DNA from: Spongiactinospora sp. TRM90649 | GTDB taxonomy: Bacteria > Actinomycetota > Actinomycetes > Streptosporangiales > Streptosporangiaceae | Assembly: GCF_029382225.1 (NCBI RefSeq) | Contig: NZ_JARLTC010000039.1 | Location: forward strand, 1 to 64,000 | Direction: 5' to 3' | Length of the DNA stretch: 64,000 bases | Shown here: positions 33,929-42,396 of the stretch, in pieces | Position numbering within the stretch: the stretch's first letter is position 1 | Layout: every line of letters starts with the position of its first letter | Made by a program: the position numbers and the translations under genes | Notes under the pieces: generated by a model | Seen by the model: only the letters and a program-made list of their open reading frames with translations | Databases searched by the model: none | Told to the model about the DNA's origin: nothing

Positions 33929-34255
33929 ATGCGTTTTCTCGTGGCAGCAACCGCCGTTGCCGGGGCCCTGCTCCTCGCCCCGCCCGCGTTGGCGGAGGCG
34001 GCGCCGTCTGCGGCCTCCCTGACCTGTGGAGACCACATTGAGAAGGTGCCCGGTGGCCAGGAGTACGAGCGCAAGTTCTTCTACGGCAACTGTTCGAACA
34101 CGGCCGTGAAGATCAACATCTGGTACCGCGTGTACTCGTTCCAGAACTTCGACAAGCAGGTGTGCGTGCCCGTGCGGAGTGACACGCAAATCGGTCACAC
34201 CCTCAACTATGCCCTCGCCAGTTACTACGTGAAGGACACCGCCGGTTCCTGCTGA
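33929..34255 (+). CDS. Small secreted cysteine-containing protein
   Basis: Exported protein of 108 residues, function unknown. The ATG follows TTGGGAG. Signal peptide: FLVAATAVAGALLLAPPALA, cleaved near LAEA-A. The mature part is about 85 residues, rich in Tyr and Asn, with four cysteines (in LTCGDH, GNCSNT, VCVPV and the very last residue, C), suggesting two disulfides. It resembles the small alkaline or antimicrobial-like secreted proteins of actinomycetes, but no family can be named. A TATAAA box at 33886-33891 lies in an unusually AT-rich patch upstream. Confidence 0.75.
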   Translation: MRFLVAATAVAGALLLAPPALAEAAPSAASLTCGDHIEKVPGGQEYERKFFYGNCSNTAVKINIWYRVYSFQNFDKQVCVPVRSDTQIGHTLNYALASYYVKDTAGSC

Positions 34256-34442
34256 GTTATCGGTGAATTCCCGTCCGGAGCATCGGGCCCGGGCGGGAAT
34301 TCCGCGTTTTGACGGGCCGTCCGGCTGATGGCCCGCCGCGCCTTCGGCGAACCCGGCGTCGAACGCCGCCCGGCCCAGGGCGGCGACGGCGGCGGCCGTG
34401 AGGCGGTCCACGTCGCCGCGTTCGGCCGCGGGCAGCGGCACC

Positions 34443-34633
34443 TCGACCGTCGACCTGAACCGGCCGGCGGTGGACGCCCTGATCGCCCTCAGCCGTGCGC
34501 GCGGTGTCGCCCCGGAGTGCACGGGCCGCTGAAGGCGCTGCTCGACCGGCGGTCGGCCGCCGGGCACGGCGGCGACAGCGTGTCCAGTGTCTACGAGCTG
34601 CTGCGATCCCGGCACTCCGCCCGCCGGAAATGA
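34443..34633 (+). pseudogene. Remnant of an imine-reductase-like NAD(P)-dependent oxidoreductase (3' end)
   Basis: Two short frames resemble the end of 6-phosphogluconate-dehydrogenase-like imine reductases. The first (34443-34532) reads DLNRPAVDALIALSRARGVA and then hits a TGA. Shifted by one base, the next frame reads LKALLDRRSAAGHGGDSVSS followed by VYELLRS, matching the conserved A-x-x-x-G-H-G-x-x-x-x-x-x-x-E-x-L end of that family. No start or dinucleotide-binding domain exists upstream. It is therefore a frameshifted 3' relic. The assignment is from motif memory and is moderate at best. Confidence 0.4.
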
Positions 34634-34707
34634 GGCGTGCCTTTCTGGACTTACGGGTAATGATGTAAGCATCATCGCCCGTCGAGCCCCCCGAGGAGGG
34701 CGCTGCC

Positions 34708-35619
34708 ATGGACGCCTACTCCCAGATCGTCTCCTCCGTCGCGGCGCAGTTACTGCCCAGGGTCGCGAGCGTGCGCGCGGGGCGGGGGAGCGGATCGGCC
34801 GTGGTGTTCACGGCGGACGGTTTCCTGCTGACCAACGCGCACGTGGTCGGCAGGGCGCGGTCGGGGACCGTGGCCTTCTCCGACGGGACGTCGGGAGACT
34901 TCGAGGTGGTCGGCACCGACCCGCTGTCGGACCTGGCGGTGATCCGGGCGGACGGCGCGACGCCGGAGCCTGCGGTGCTCGGCGACAGCGACGGGCTGGT
35001 GGTGGGGCAACTCGTGGTCGCCGTCGGCAATCCGCTCGGCCTGACCGGATCGGTGACGGCGGGCGTGGTGTCCGCGCTGGGCCGGTCGCTTCCCGCGCGC
35101 AGCGGGTCGGCCGTCCGCCTGATCGAGGACGTGATCCAGACCGACGCGGCGCTCAACCCCGGCAACTCGGGCGGCGCGCTGGCCGACGCCGAGGGCCGGG
35201 TGGTCGGCGTCAACACGGCGGTGGCCGGGGTGGGCGTCGGGCTGGCGGTGCCGGTGAACGGCACGACCCGCTCGATCATCGCGACGCTGATGCGGGATGG
35301 CCGGGTCCGCCGCGCCTACCTGGGGCTGGTCACCTCGCCCGCGCCGCTGCCCGACCATCTGCACGGGCGGACCGGGCAGGGTTCGGCACTGCGGGTGATG
35401 GAGGTCGTCCCGGACAGCCCGGCCGAGAGGGCCGGGCTGCGCGTGGGCGACCTGGTGCTGAACGCGGGGCGCGAGCCGGTGGACGACGCGCAGAGCCTGC
35501 AACGGCTGATGTTCGCCGAGGCGATCGGACGGCCGATGCCGATCACCGTGCTGCGCAACGGCGCCCTGGTCGACGTGATCGCCGAGCCGGTGGAGCTGGG
35601 GCCGCTGTCGCAGCTCTGA
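34708..35619 (+). CDS. HtrA/DegP-like serine protease with PDZ domain
   Basis: Trypsin-fold protease of 303 residues. The ATG is preceded by GAGGAGGG at ideal spacing. Catalytic triad: His45 in LLTNAHVVGRA, Asp75 in DPLSDLAVIR, Ser154 in ALNPGNSGGALAD. A PDZ domain covers residues 215-290 (VVPDSPAERAGLRVGDLVL). There is no signal peptide or membrane anchor, unusual for this family, so it appears cytoplasmic unless exported by another route. The stop is seven bases from the end of the convergent glycosyltransferase gene. Confidence 0.9.
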   Translation: MDAYSQIVSSVAAQLLPRVASVRAGRGSGSAVVFTADGFLLTNAHVVGRARSGTVAFSDGTSGDFEVVGTDPLSDLAVIRADGATPEPAVLGDSDGLVVGQLVVAVGNPLGLTGSVTAGVVSALGRSLPARSGSAVRLIEDVIQTDAALNPGNSGGALADAEGRVVGVNTAVAGVGVGLAVPVNGTTRSIIATLMRDGRVRRAYLGLVTSPAPLPDHLHGRTGQGSALRVMEVVPDSPAERAGLRVGDLVLNAGREPVDDAQSLQRLMFAEAIGRPMPITVLRNGALVDVIAEPVELGPLSQL

Positions 35620-35625
35620 GGCCCG

Positions 35626-36951
35626 TCACAGCTTCGAGGCGCTCGGCGCGGCGCGCAGCGGAGGTTCCGGTCGCCGCGTCGTGGCCGACGATTTCGATCC
35701 GCTTTGTAAAGGCGTCTGCCGGTCACGCAGCAACTCCTCAAGCAAGGACTCCCACCGTTCGCCGATGACCGAGGGATCGTACTGCCTGACCGTGGACAGG
35801 GCCGTGCGGCCCAGGCTCCGGCGGAGTTCGTCGTTCTCGATGACCTGGCAGAGCCGCTCCGCCATGGTCTCGGGGTTCCTCGGTTTGACCAGCAGCGCGT
35901 CGTGCCCGTTGGTGAGCATCTCGCGCGGGCCGTGCGGGGAGTCGAAGCTGACGATGGCCAGGCCCTTGCTCATCGCCTCCAGCAGGGTCAGCGAGAAGCC
36001 CTCGTGGCGGGAGGTCATCGCGAACACGGACGCCTCCTGCAGGGCGGGGCCGACGTCGGCGACCGCGCCCATCAGGAAGGCGCTGCCGGTGAGTCCCCGG
36101 TCCTGGATGTCCTGGGCGAGGTTCTCCTCCTGCGAGCCGGCGCCGTAGATGCGCAGGGTCCAGTCGGGGTGGGCGGCGGTGACCTGTTCCCAGGCGGCCA
36201 GCAGTTTGTGGAAGCCCTTGACCCGGGTGAGGCGGCCGACGGCGACGACGGTCTTGCCGGTGAGCGCGGAGGGGCCGCCGGACAGCGGGGGCAGCGCGTT
36301 GGGGATGCGGGTGAGCCTGCGAGGTCTGCGGCGCAGGGTGGCGCGGTAGTTGGCGAGGTCGGCCTTGGTGAGGGTGACCAGGGCGTCCAGGCGGGGGTAG
36401 CGCCGTTTGAGCAGGGTCTGGATGGGGTCGGCGTGGCTGGTCAGGCCGACGTGTTCCTGCCCGATGGTGATGACGCCCGGTGGGGCGAAGCGCGCGGTGA
36501 TCAGGTTGAGCCCGGGGCGGGTGGCGATCACCACGCCGGTGGTGCGGGAGCGCAGGTAGCGGACCAGGGCGAGGTCGGTCCAGGCGGTGAAGCGGTGGTG
36601 GGCGGCCTCCTCTTTGGGGATGAGCCTGCTGGGACGGCCGACGAGGAGGCGGCGCAGGGGGCCGCCGCGCCTGCCGTCGAGGCGGTCGTCGAGGTAGGTG
36701 ACGCTGACCCCTTCGGGGATGGGGAAGAAGGGGTGTTCCTGTTCGCGGATGACGCTGACGATCTCGACGTTGTGGTTCTTGGCGAGTTCCCCGGCGAGGT
36801 TGAGGACGGTTCTGATGGTGCCGCCCATGCCGTTGGCGTGGAGCAGGAGGATGTGGATGTCGCGGATCTGGGGTGGGGGAGCCTTCCGCGCTCTGCGCCT
36901 GTCGACCGCTTCCAGCAGTCGTATCGCCCCCCGAGCGACAACGGTGCGCAA
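35626..36951 (-). CDS. Glycosyltransferase family 4 (GT-B fold)
   Basis: Retaining glycosyltransferase of 441 residues, starting at TTG 36951 with GAGAGGGG eight bases before. The N-terminal domain opens with IHILLLHANGMGGTIRTVLN, the glycine-rich acceptor-side loop. The C-terminal nucleotide-sugar domain has VVAVGRLTRVKGFHKLLAAW, RIYGAGSQEE and FAMTSRHEGFSLTLLEAMSK, the E-x7-E motif of GT4. Related proteins make teichoic-acid-like or surface polysaccharides. The last 40 codons are divergent; one of the three CTTTGTAAAG repeats lies inside them. Confidence 0.9.
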   Translation of the reverse strand: MRTVVARGAIRLLEAVDRRRARKAPPPQIRDIHILLLHANGMGGTIRTVLNLAGELAKNHNVEIVSVIREQEHPFFPIPEGVSVTYLDDRLDGRRGGPLRRLLVGRPSRLIPKEEAAHHRFTAWTDLALVRYLRSRTTGVVIATRPGLNLITARFAPPGVITIGQEHVGLTSHADPIQTLLKRRYPRLDALVTLTKADLANYRATLRRRPRRLTRIPNALPPLSGGPSALTGKTVVAVGRLTRVKGFHKLLAAWEQVTAAHPDWTLRIYGAGSQEENLAQDIQDRGLTGSAFLMGAVADVGPALQEASVFAMTSRHEGFSLTLLEAMSKGLAIVSFDSPHGPREMLTNGHDALLVKPRNPETMAERLCQVIENDELRRSLGRTALSTVRQYDPSVIGERWESLLEELLRDRQTPLQSGSKSSATTRRPEPPLRAAPSASKL

Positions 36952-37020
36952 GTTTGGGAACCCCTCTCTGGTCGTGGGCCGTCGCGTTCCTCTTCCGGAA
37001 CTCGGTGGCCCAAAACGTGA

Positions 37021-37050
37021 GCCGGTGGTGAGATACGTGTCACCACCGGC
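37021..37050 (-). terminator. Perfect hairpin after the alpha/beta hydrolase gene
   Basis: GCCGGTGGTGA (37021-37031) and TCACCACCGGC (37040-37050) form an 11-bp perfect stem with an 8-base loop. On the minus strand it comes 59 bases after the hydrolase stop and is followed by TCACGTTTTGGG. It is a likely intrinsic terminator separating the two minus-strand genes. Confidence 0.6.
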
Positions 37051-37108
37051 CGTACAGACTCCGAAATGCCGGACAGGAACGGATTCCCCCCGATCTGCCC
37101 CGCGATCT

Positions 37109-37852
37109 TTAGACGCTTGAGAGGGCGGAAACCGTTGCTTCTGGGCGGGAGAACATCGGCCAGTGACCGGTCGGCACCTCTCGGAGATCCCATTCGGGGC
37201 CGCTGAGGAAGGCGGCGAGCGGGTGTCCCGCGTCGATCATCGCCTTGATCTGTTCGAGCGGGAACGAGGTGGTGATCAGGGTCTTGGGCAGGCCGGCGTA
37301 GCCGCCTTGGTCCAGGTGGAGGGGCTGGGTGACGCTGGCGGCGGGCTGGGCGGCGGCGCGTGCGGTGATCATGGCGCGTTCGGTGTCGCCGAGTCCTTCG
37401 AGGCTGGCGCCGCCGCGTTCCAGGTCGGGCCAGTCGGGCAGCGGGTAGCTCGTTCCGCCGCCTTCGTTCTTGATGCGGTCTTCTGCGTACTGGCGGAAGT
37501 CGGGGTCGTAGGCGTCGATGAGGGCGGTGCCGTCGGGGAGGGGGACGGCGTCGAGGAAGACGAGCCTGGCGATGCGGCCGGGGATGCGGTCGGCGGCGCC
37601 GGAGGCGGCCATGGCGCCTCCGCTGTGGCCGACGAGGATCACGTCGTGCAGGTCGGCGTAGGTGACGACGTTGATCACGTCCTGGATGTGGGTGTCCAGG
37701 TCGGTGTCCGGGGTGGCGAGGTGGACGCGGTCGCCCAGGCCGGTGAGGGTGACGGGGTGGACGTCGTGTCCTGCGGCGCGGAGCGGTCCGGTGACCTGCT
37801 CCCAGGCCCATGCGCCGAGCCAGTATCCGGGGATCAGTACGTAGGTGCTCAT
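37109..37852 (-). CDS. Alpha/beta hydrolase (salicylate-esterase/EstC-like)
   Basis: Cytoplasmic esterase of 247 residues from ATG 37852. It opens with STYVLIPGYWLGAWAWEQV, the oxyanion strand of this subfamily. The nucleophile elbow is ILVGHSGGAMAAS, and the catalytic His is in VPTGHWPMFSRPEA near the end. The charge-relay Asp is probably in the region near residue 200. Proteins of this type include plant methylesterase-like enzymes. It is divergent from the WYL-domain regulator 67 bases away, which may regulate it. Confidence 0.87.
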   Translation of the reverse strand: MSTYVLIPGYWLGAWAWEQVTGPLRAAGHDVHPVTLTGLGDRVHLATPDTDLDTHIQDVINVVTYADLHDVILVGHSGGAMAASGAADRIPGRIARLVFLDAVPLPDGTALIDAYDPDFRQYAEDRIKNEGGGTSYPLPDWPDLERGGASLEGLGDTERAMITARAAAQPAASVTQPLHLDQGGYAGLPKTLITTSFPLEQIKAMIDAGHPLAAFLSGPEWDLREVPTGHWPMFSRPEATVSALSSV

Positions 37853-37874
37853 GTGAGTAATGTATGGCTTTATC

Positions 37875-37887
37875 CGGACAACGTCCG
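37875..37887. promoter_or_regulatory. Candidate operator between hydrolase and WYL regulator
   Basis: CGGAC-AAC-GTCCG is a 5-bp perfect dyad in the 66-bp divergent promoter region, with a further CCGG copy on its right. It could be the WYL regulator's site. The short arms make it tentative. Confidence 0.35.
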
Positions 37888-37918
37888 TCCGGTTTTCCGG
37901 CCCCCCAGGCGGTGACCC

Positions 37919-39322
37919 GTGTCACATTCCCACCCGCTCACCCGGGTATTGGCGCTCCTTGAGCTGCTGCAGGCGGCTCCCGGGCTGACCGGTCCCGAGC
38001 TGGCCCGGCGTCTGGGGGTGGACGAGCGGACGGTGCGCCGCTACGCCGTACGGCTGGCCGACCTCGGGGTGCCGGTGGAGGCCGAGCGCGGCCGGTACGG
38101 CGGTTATCGGCTGCTGCCCGGGTACAAGCTGCCGCCGCTGATGTTCAGCGACGACGAGGCGACGGCGGTGGTGCTCGGCCTGCTGGCGGGACGGCGGACG
38201 GGGCTGGCGGTGGAGGCCGCGGCGACGGAGAGCGCGCTGGCGAAGATCCGGCGGGTGCTGCCCCCCGCGTTGCGCGAGCGGGTGGACGCGGTGGCGGGCA
38301 CGCTGGAACTGGGGGCGGGGGCACGGCGCGGGACGGCGGCGCCGAGGGCCCGGACGCTGCTGGCCTTGGCGGAGGCGTCGCGCGGTCATCGGCGGGTGCG
38401 GATGGGCTACCGGTCGTTTCGCGGGGCGGCGGGGGAGCGGTTGCTGGATCCCTACGGGCTGGTGTTCCACTCGGGCCGCTGGTACGTCACCGGGCACGAT
38501 CATTCACGGGGTGAGGTGCGGACGTTCCGGATGGACCGGGTGGAGTCGGTGGAGGTGACAGAGGAACGGTTCGAGGAGCCCGAGGGGTTCGATCCGGTGG
38601 AGCGGGTGGTGTCGGGGCTGGCGCGGGTGCCGTACGCGCATCGGGTGGAGGTGGTGCTGCACACGACGCTGGAGCTGGCGCGGCGCCGGATCCCGGCGTC
38701 GGTGGCGACGTTGTCGGAGGTCGAGGACGGCGTGCTGGTGCGGGCCCGGGCCGAGCATCTGGCCGGTGCGGCGCAGATGCTGGCCGGGCTGGGTTGGTCG
38801 TTCCGCGTGGTGGAGCCGGCGGCGCTGCGGGCGGAGGTCCGCGCGCTGGCCGCGCGGCTCGTCGCGGATGCGGGGGAGCCGCCGGGTCGGGCCCCGCCGG
38901 TTCCGGGGAGGCGGCTAGTTCCTGGGAGGCAGGGGAGGGACGGTGAGGCGGGGGCGGTCGGCGGGGTCGGGAGTGTGCGGGGGGTTGGTGGCCAGGCGTT
39001 CCAGGGCGGTCTCGATGGCCTTGTCGAGCTGGGTGTCGATGCCCCTGGCGTAGTCCTGGGGGGTGATGTCGATGTCGATGTCGGGGTCGGTGCCGTAGTT
39101 CTCCACGCGCCAGCCGACGTCGTCGAAGGCGAAGGAGAACTCGGGCTGGGTGGTGACGGTGCCGTCGGCGAGCAGGTGGCGGGGCCAGATGCCGATGACG
39201 CCGCCCCAGGTGCGTTTGCCGATGAGGGGGCCGAGGCCGAGGAGTTTGAAGGTGTGGCTGAAGATGTCGCCGTCGGATCCGGCCCATTCGTTGGTGATGG
39301 CGACCAGGACGCCCCGGGGTGA
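37919..39322 (+). CDS. WYL-domain transcriptional regulator with unusual 3' run-on
   Basis: DeoR-like winged helix plus WYL domain (YafY/PafBC type). From GTG 37919 the HTH is LTGPELARRLGVDERTVRRY, the linker GYRLLPGYKLPPLMFSDDEA, and the WYL ligand domain spans roughly residues 150-240 (LLDPYGLVFHSGRWYVTGHD). The family normally ends near residue 320-330, and here the recognisable protein ends at ALAARLVADAGEPP (about 38885). The frame then stays open for about 430 more bases, antisense to the protease gene, giving 467 codons. A TAG lies one base out of frame at 38916, so a small indel may have removed the original stop. Treat the tail beyond 38915 as doubtful. Confidence 0.82.
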   Translation: MSHSHPLTRVLALLELLQAAPGLTGPELARRLGVDERTVRRYAVRLADLGVPVEAERGRYGGYRLLPGYKLPPLMFSDDEATAVVLGLLAGRRTGLAVEAAATESALAKIRRVLPPALRERVDAVAGTLELGAGARRGTAAPRARTLLALAEASRGHRRVRMGYRSFRGAAGERLLDPYGLVFHSGRWYVTGHDHSRGEVRTFRMDRVESVEVTEERFEEPEGFDPVERVVSGLARVPYAHRVEVVLHTTLELARRRIPASVATLSEVEDGVLVRARAEHLAGAAQMLAGLGWSFRVVEPAALRAEVRALAARLVADAGEPPGRAPPVPGRRLVPGRQGRDGEAGAVGGVGSVRGVGGQAFQGGLDGLVELGVDAPGVVLGGDVDVDVGVGAVVLHAPADVVEGEGELGLGGDGAVGEQVAGPDADDAAPGAFADEGAEAEEFEGVAEDVAVGSGPFVGDGDQDAPG

Positions 39323-42250
39323 TTCGCGGGGGTAGGGGTCGGGGACGCCCCAGCGGGGGAAGTCGTAGCCGAGGCGGCGGCGGGAGAGCTTTTCGAGCAG
39401 CAGGGCCGAGACGTTGCCGCCGCCGTTGAAGCGGACGTCGACGATGAGTCCTTCGCGGTCGTATTCGGTGAGGAATCCGCGGTGGAACTCGGCGTAGCCG
39501 TCGGGGCCCATGTCGGGGATGTGCAGGTACCCGATGCGTCCGCCGGTGAGTTCGTGGGTGCGGGCGCGGTTGGCGGCTACCCAGTCGCGGTAGCGGCCGG
39601 GTTGTTCGTAGGACAGGGCCTTGACGGTTATGGTGCGGACGGGCTGGTCGTCGCGCCGGACGGTGAGCTGGACCTCTTCCCCGGCCTGGTTGACGAGGCG
39701 TTCGCCGGGGGTGGCGGTGGGGCCGATGGGCTGGCCGTTGAGGGCCAGGACGGTGTCGCCGGGGCGCAGGTTGACGCCTGGCCGGTTGAGGGGTGAGGTG
39801 GCGTCGGCGTCCCAGGGGTCGCCGTCGACGATGGCGCCGATGGTGTAGCGGCCGTCGGCGTAGTTCCAGTCGACGCCGAGCTTGCCCTGCCAGTAGTGGG
39901 GGCGGGTGCGGTATTCGCCGCCCATCTCGTAGGCGTGTGAGGTGCCGAGTTCGCCGAGGAGTTCCCACAGCAGGTCGGAGAACTCGCCTCGGGTGCCGAT
40001 GCGGTCGACGAGGGGGAGGTAGCGGTCGTAGACGCCGTTCCAGTCGACGCCGGCCATGTCCTCGGCCCAGAAGTGCTCGCGTTGCAGGCGCCAGGCTTCG
40101 CGGAACATCTGCCGCCATTCGGCGGCGGGGCGGATGGAGACCTTGACGCGGGACAGGTCGATCCAGCCGGCGGCGCGGGTGGTGGCGTCGCTGCCGGAGG
40201 GTTCTTCGCCCGCCTTGACTACGCGCAGGCGGCGGCCGGTGCGGTAGAGCAGGGTGGTGGTGTCGCGGCCGAGCTGGAAGGTGGTGATGTCCTTGGTGAG
40301 GGTTTCGGTGGTCTGTTTGTCGAAGTCGTAGACGTGGAGGGTGCCGGAGGTGGATTCGGCGAATTCGTCGCCTCTGCGGCCTTCGACGGGGAAGGAGGTG
40401 AAGATGGCCTTGCCTTTGAGGCCGGCGATCTGGGCGTAGCGGGCTTCGGGCACGGGGAAGGCGATGATGCGGCGTTCCAGGCCGTCGGTGTCGATGGTGA
40501 GGGTCGGTTCGGCGTCGCCGGAGGTGTCGCCCGGGGGGTCGCCGTTCGTGTCGCCGGAGGTCTCCTCGGGGGCGCCGCCGGGGGTCTCGGCGGTCTCCGT
40601 CGTGTCCGCGGCGTCGGTGCCTTCTGTGGTGTCCCCGGCCTCGTCCGCCTTATCCGACTTATCGGATTTATCGCTCTTGCCGTCGCTGTTCTTGCCAAGC
40701 GGGCGCGGCTCCGGTACGAACGGCGATCCCACGTCCTCGCGCAGCGCGATCGCGTACGGCCGGCGCCCCAGCGGGAACCCCATGTCGAAGTGCAGTGAGT
40801 CGCGCACCGGGTTGAACACGCGGTAGCCGATGAAGTAGAGGTAGCGGCCCTCGGGGTCGAAGGACGGGCTGGTGTCGTGCAGCACCGGCCGGGTGGCGGT
40901 GAACGCCTGCGCCCGCTCGGTGTCGTAGAGCCTGATCGCGCTGGTCTGAGCGGTGGCCGGGCAGGAGTAGGCCAGCCAGCGGCCGTCGGCCGACCAGGCG
41001 GGGTCCTCGATCCGGTCGAAGCGGCTGCGCTCGACGAGGGTCAGCGCGGGTTCGTCGCCGGTGAGGTCGACCAGCAGCAGTTCGTTGCGGTGGTTGGTGA
41101 CGGCGATCCGGTCGTGCTTGGGAGAGACCTCCAGCTCGATGGCGCGGCCGGTGTCCAGGGCGTCGAGGCGGACCGGTTCGGCGCTGCCGTCCGCGGTGAG
41201 CAGCACGAGCGTCTCGCGGTCGCCGTCGTCGCTGGCGGCGGCGATCAGGCGGGTGTCGTCGTTGAGCCAGGTCAGCAGGCGGTAGCGGACGCCGTCGGGT
41301 TCGCCGTGCTGGCGTACCGGGCCCTCCCAGTCGGCCATGGAGAAGGCCTTGCCCCGGGTGGTGAGGGCCAGGGCGCTGCCGTCGGGGCTGAGGGTGGCGC
41401 TGTCCAGGTAGCTCTCGGCGGCGACGAACTTGCGGTTGCGCTGGGTGCGGGAGCTGCCCAGGCGCACGTCCACCCGCTGTGACTCCCCTTGCGCCGGGTC
41501 GAGCAGGTAGAGCTCGCCGCCCGCGTGGTAGACCAGGCGCCGCCCGTCGCCGGACAGGTTGCGCGCGTAGTAGTCGGCGTGGTCGGTGTGGCGGCGCAGG
41601 TCGTCGCCGCCGGGAGTGCAGGAGTAGACGTTGCCGATGCCTTCGTGGTCGGACAGGAAGTAGACGCGTTCGCCCGTCCAGCAGGGGGAGGCGAGGTTGC
41701 CGGCCAGGGTGATGAGCCGGGTGAACTCGCCGTCGCCGGTGCGGTCGATCCACAGGTCGCCGACGGTGCCGCCGCGGTAGCGCTTCCAGCGGGCGGGGTC
41801 GGCGGTGTTGCGGCCGAGTACGGTCTGGCCGCCGGGGCCCCGGGTGATGGTGCCGGCCGGGCCGTACGGCAGGCGTACGGGTGGGCCTTCGGCCCCGGGG
41901 GTGACGGCGTGCAGCCAGCGCAGGCGTCCGAACGGCTGCCCGGCGTTGCTGGCGTAGACGATGGCGTCGTCCTGCCAGCCGGTCACCGTCGACTGGCTGC
42001 CGTGAAAGGTGACGCGGGTGGCGTCGCCGCCTTCGGCGGGCATGACGTAGACCTCTTCCGGGCCTTCCTCTCGCCCGGCGAAGGCGAGGCGTTCGCCGTC
42101 GGGGGAGAACCTGGGGTAGCCGGCCTCGGCGACGCCGGCGGTCAGGCGGAAGGCCCGTCCTCCGGTGGCCGGGACCATCCACAGGTCGTCCTCCGCGGCG
42201 AAGACCACCGCGTCACGATAAATGGTCGGAAACCGCAAGTACGCTGGCAT
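38915..42250 (-). CDS. Tricorn-like S41 protease
   Basis: Large cytoplasmic peptidase of 1111 residues from ATG 42250 (GAGAGGG upstream). The N-terminal two thirds are beta-propeller repeats: PRFSPDGERLAFAGREEG, SPKHDRIAVTNHRNE, DPAWSADGRWLAYSCPA and ATLSPDGSALALTTRGKAF. A PDZ-like domain follows (NLRPGDTVLALNGQPIG). The S41 core shows LGELGTSHAYEMGG (catalytic His), VRFNGGGNVSALLLEKL and ITNEWAGSDGDIFSHTFK (nucleophile Ser then Asp), plus RVENYGTDPDI, as in Tricorn. Tricorn trims peptides released by the proteasome. An acidic insert rich in Ser/Asp/Lys/Thr/Gly (about 60 residues, from + strand 40510-40690) splits the propeller. No signal peptide. Confidence 0.92.
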   Translation of the reverse strand: MPAYLRFPTIYRDAVVFAAEDDLWMVPATGGRAFRLTAGVAEAGYPRFSPDGERLAFAGREEGPEEVYVMPAEGGDATRVTFHGSQSTVTGWQDDAIVYASNAGQPFGRLRWLHAVTPGAEGPPVRLPYGPAGTITRGPGGQTVLGRNTADPARWKRYRGGTVGDLWIDRTGDGEFTRLITLAGNLASPCWTGERVYFLSDHEGIGNVYSCTPGGDDLRRHTDHADYYARNLSGDGRRLVYHAGGELYLLDPAQGESQRVDVRLGSSRTQRNRKFVAAESYLDSATLSPDGSALALTTRGKAFSMADWEGPVRQHGEPDGVRYRLLTWLNDDTRLIAAASDDGDRETLVLLTADGSAEPVRLDALDTGRAIELEVSPKHDRIAVTNHRNELLLVDLTGDEPALTLVERSRFDRIEDPAWSADGRWLAYSCPATAQTSAIRLYDTERAQAFTATRPVLHDTSPSFDPEGRYLYFIGYRVFNPVRDSLHFDMGFPLGRRPYAIALREDVGSPFVPEPRPLGKNSDGKSDKSDKSDKADEAGDTTEGTDAADTTETAETPGGAPEETSGDTNGDPPGDTSGDAEPTLTIDTDGLERRIIAFPVPEARYAQIAGLKGKAIFTSFPVEGRRGDEFAESTSGTLHVYDFDKQTTETLTKDITTFQLGRDTTTLLYRTGRRLRVVKAGEEPSGSDATTRAAGWIDLSRVKVSIRPAAEWRQMFREAWRLQREHFWAEDMAGVDWNGVYDRYLPLVDRIGTRGEFSDLLWELLGELGTSHAYEMGGEYRTRPHYWQGKLGVDWNYADGRYTIGAIVDGDPWDADATSPLNRPGVNLRPGDTVLALNGQPIGPTATPGERLVNQAGEEVQLTVRRDDQPVRTITVKALSYEQPGRYRDWVAANRARTHELTGGRIGYLHIPDMGPDGYAEFHRGFLTEYDREGLIVDVRFNGGGNVSALLLEKLSRRRLGYDFPRWGVPDPYPRESPRGVLVAITNEWAGSDGDIFSHTFKLLGLGPLIGKRTWGGVIGIWPRHLLADGTVTTQPEFSFAFDDVGWRVENYGTDPDIDIDITPQDYARGIDTQLDKAIETALERLATNPPHTPDPADRPRLTVPPLPPRN

Positions 42251-42396
42251 ACATCCCTCTCCGCTCGCGTGATCGCCCCACTTATCCTCGCATTCCCGCG
42301 AACTACTGAATGTGGTGATGGCGGGAGGCCCCGAGTTCGCCGAGCGTTCATCTTCGGACCGCCGATCGGCGCGGGGGCGAAGGACATCATGACGGT

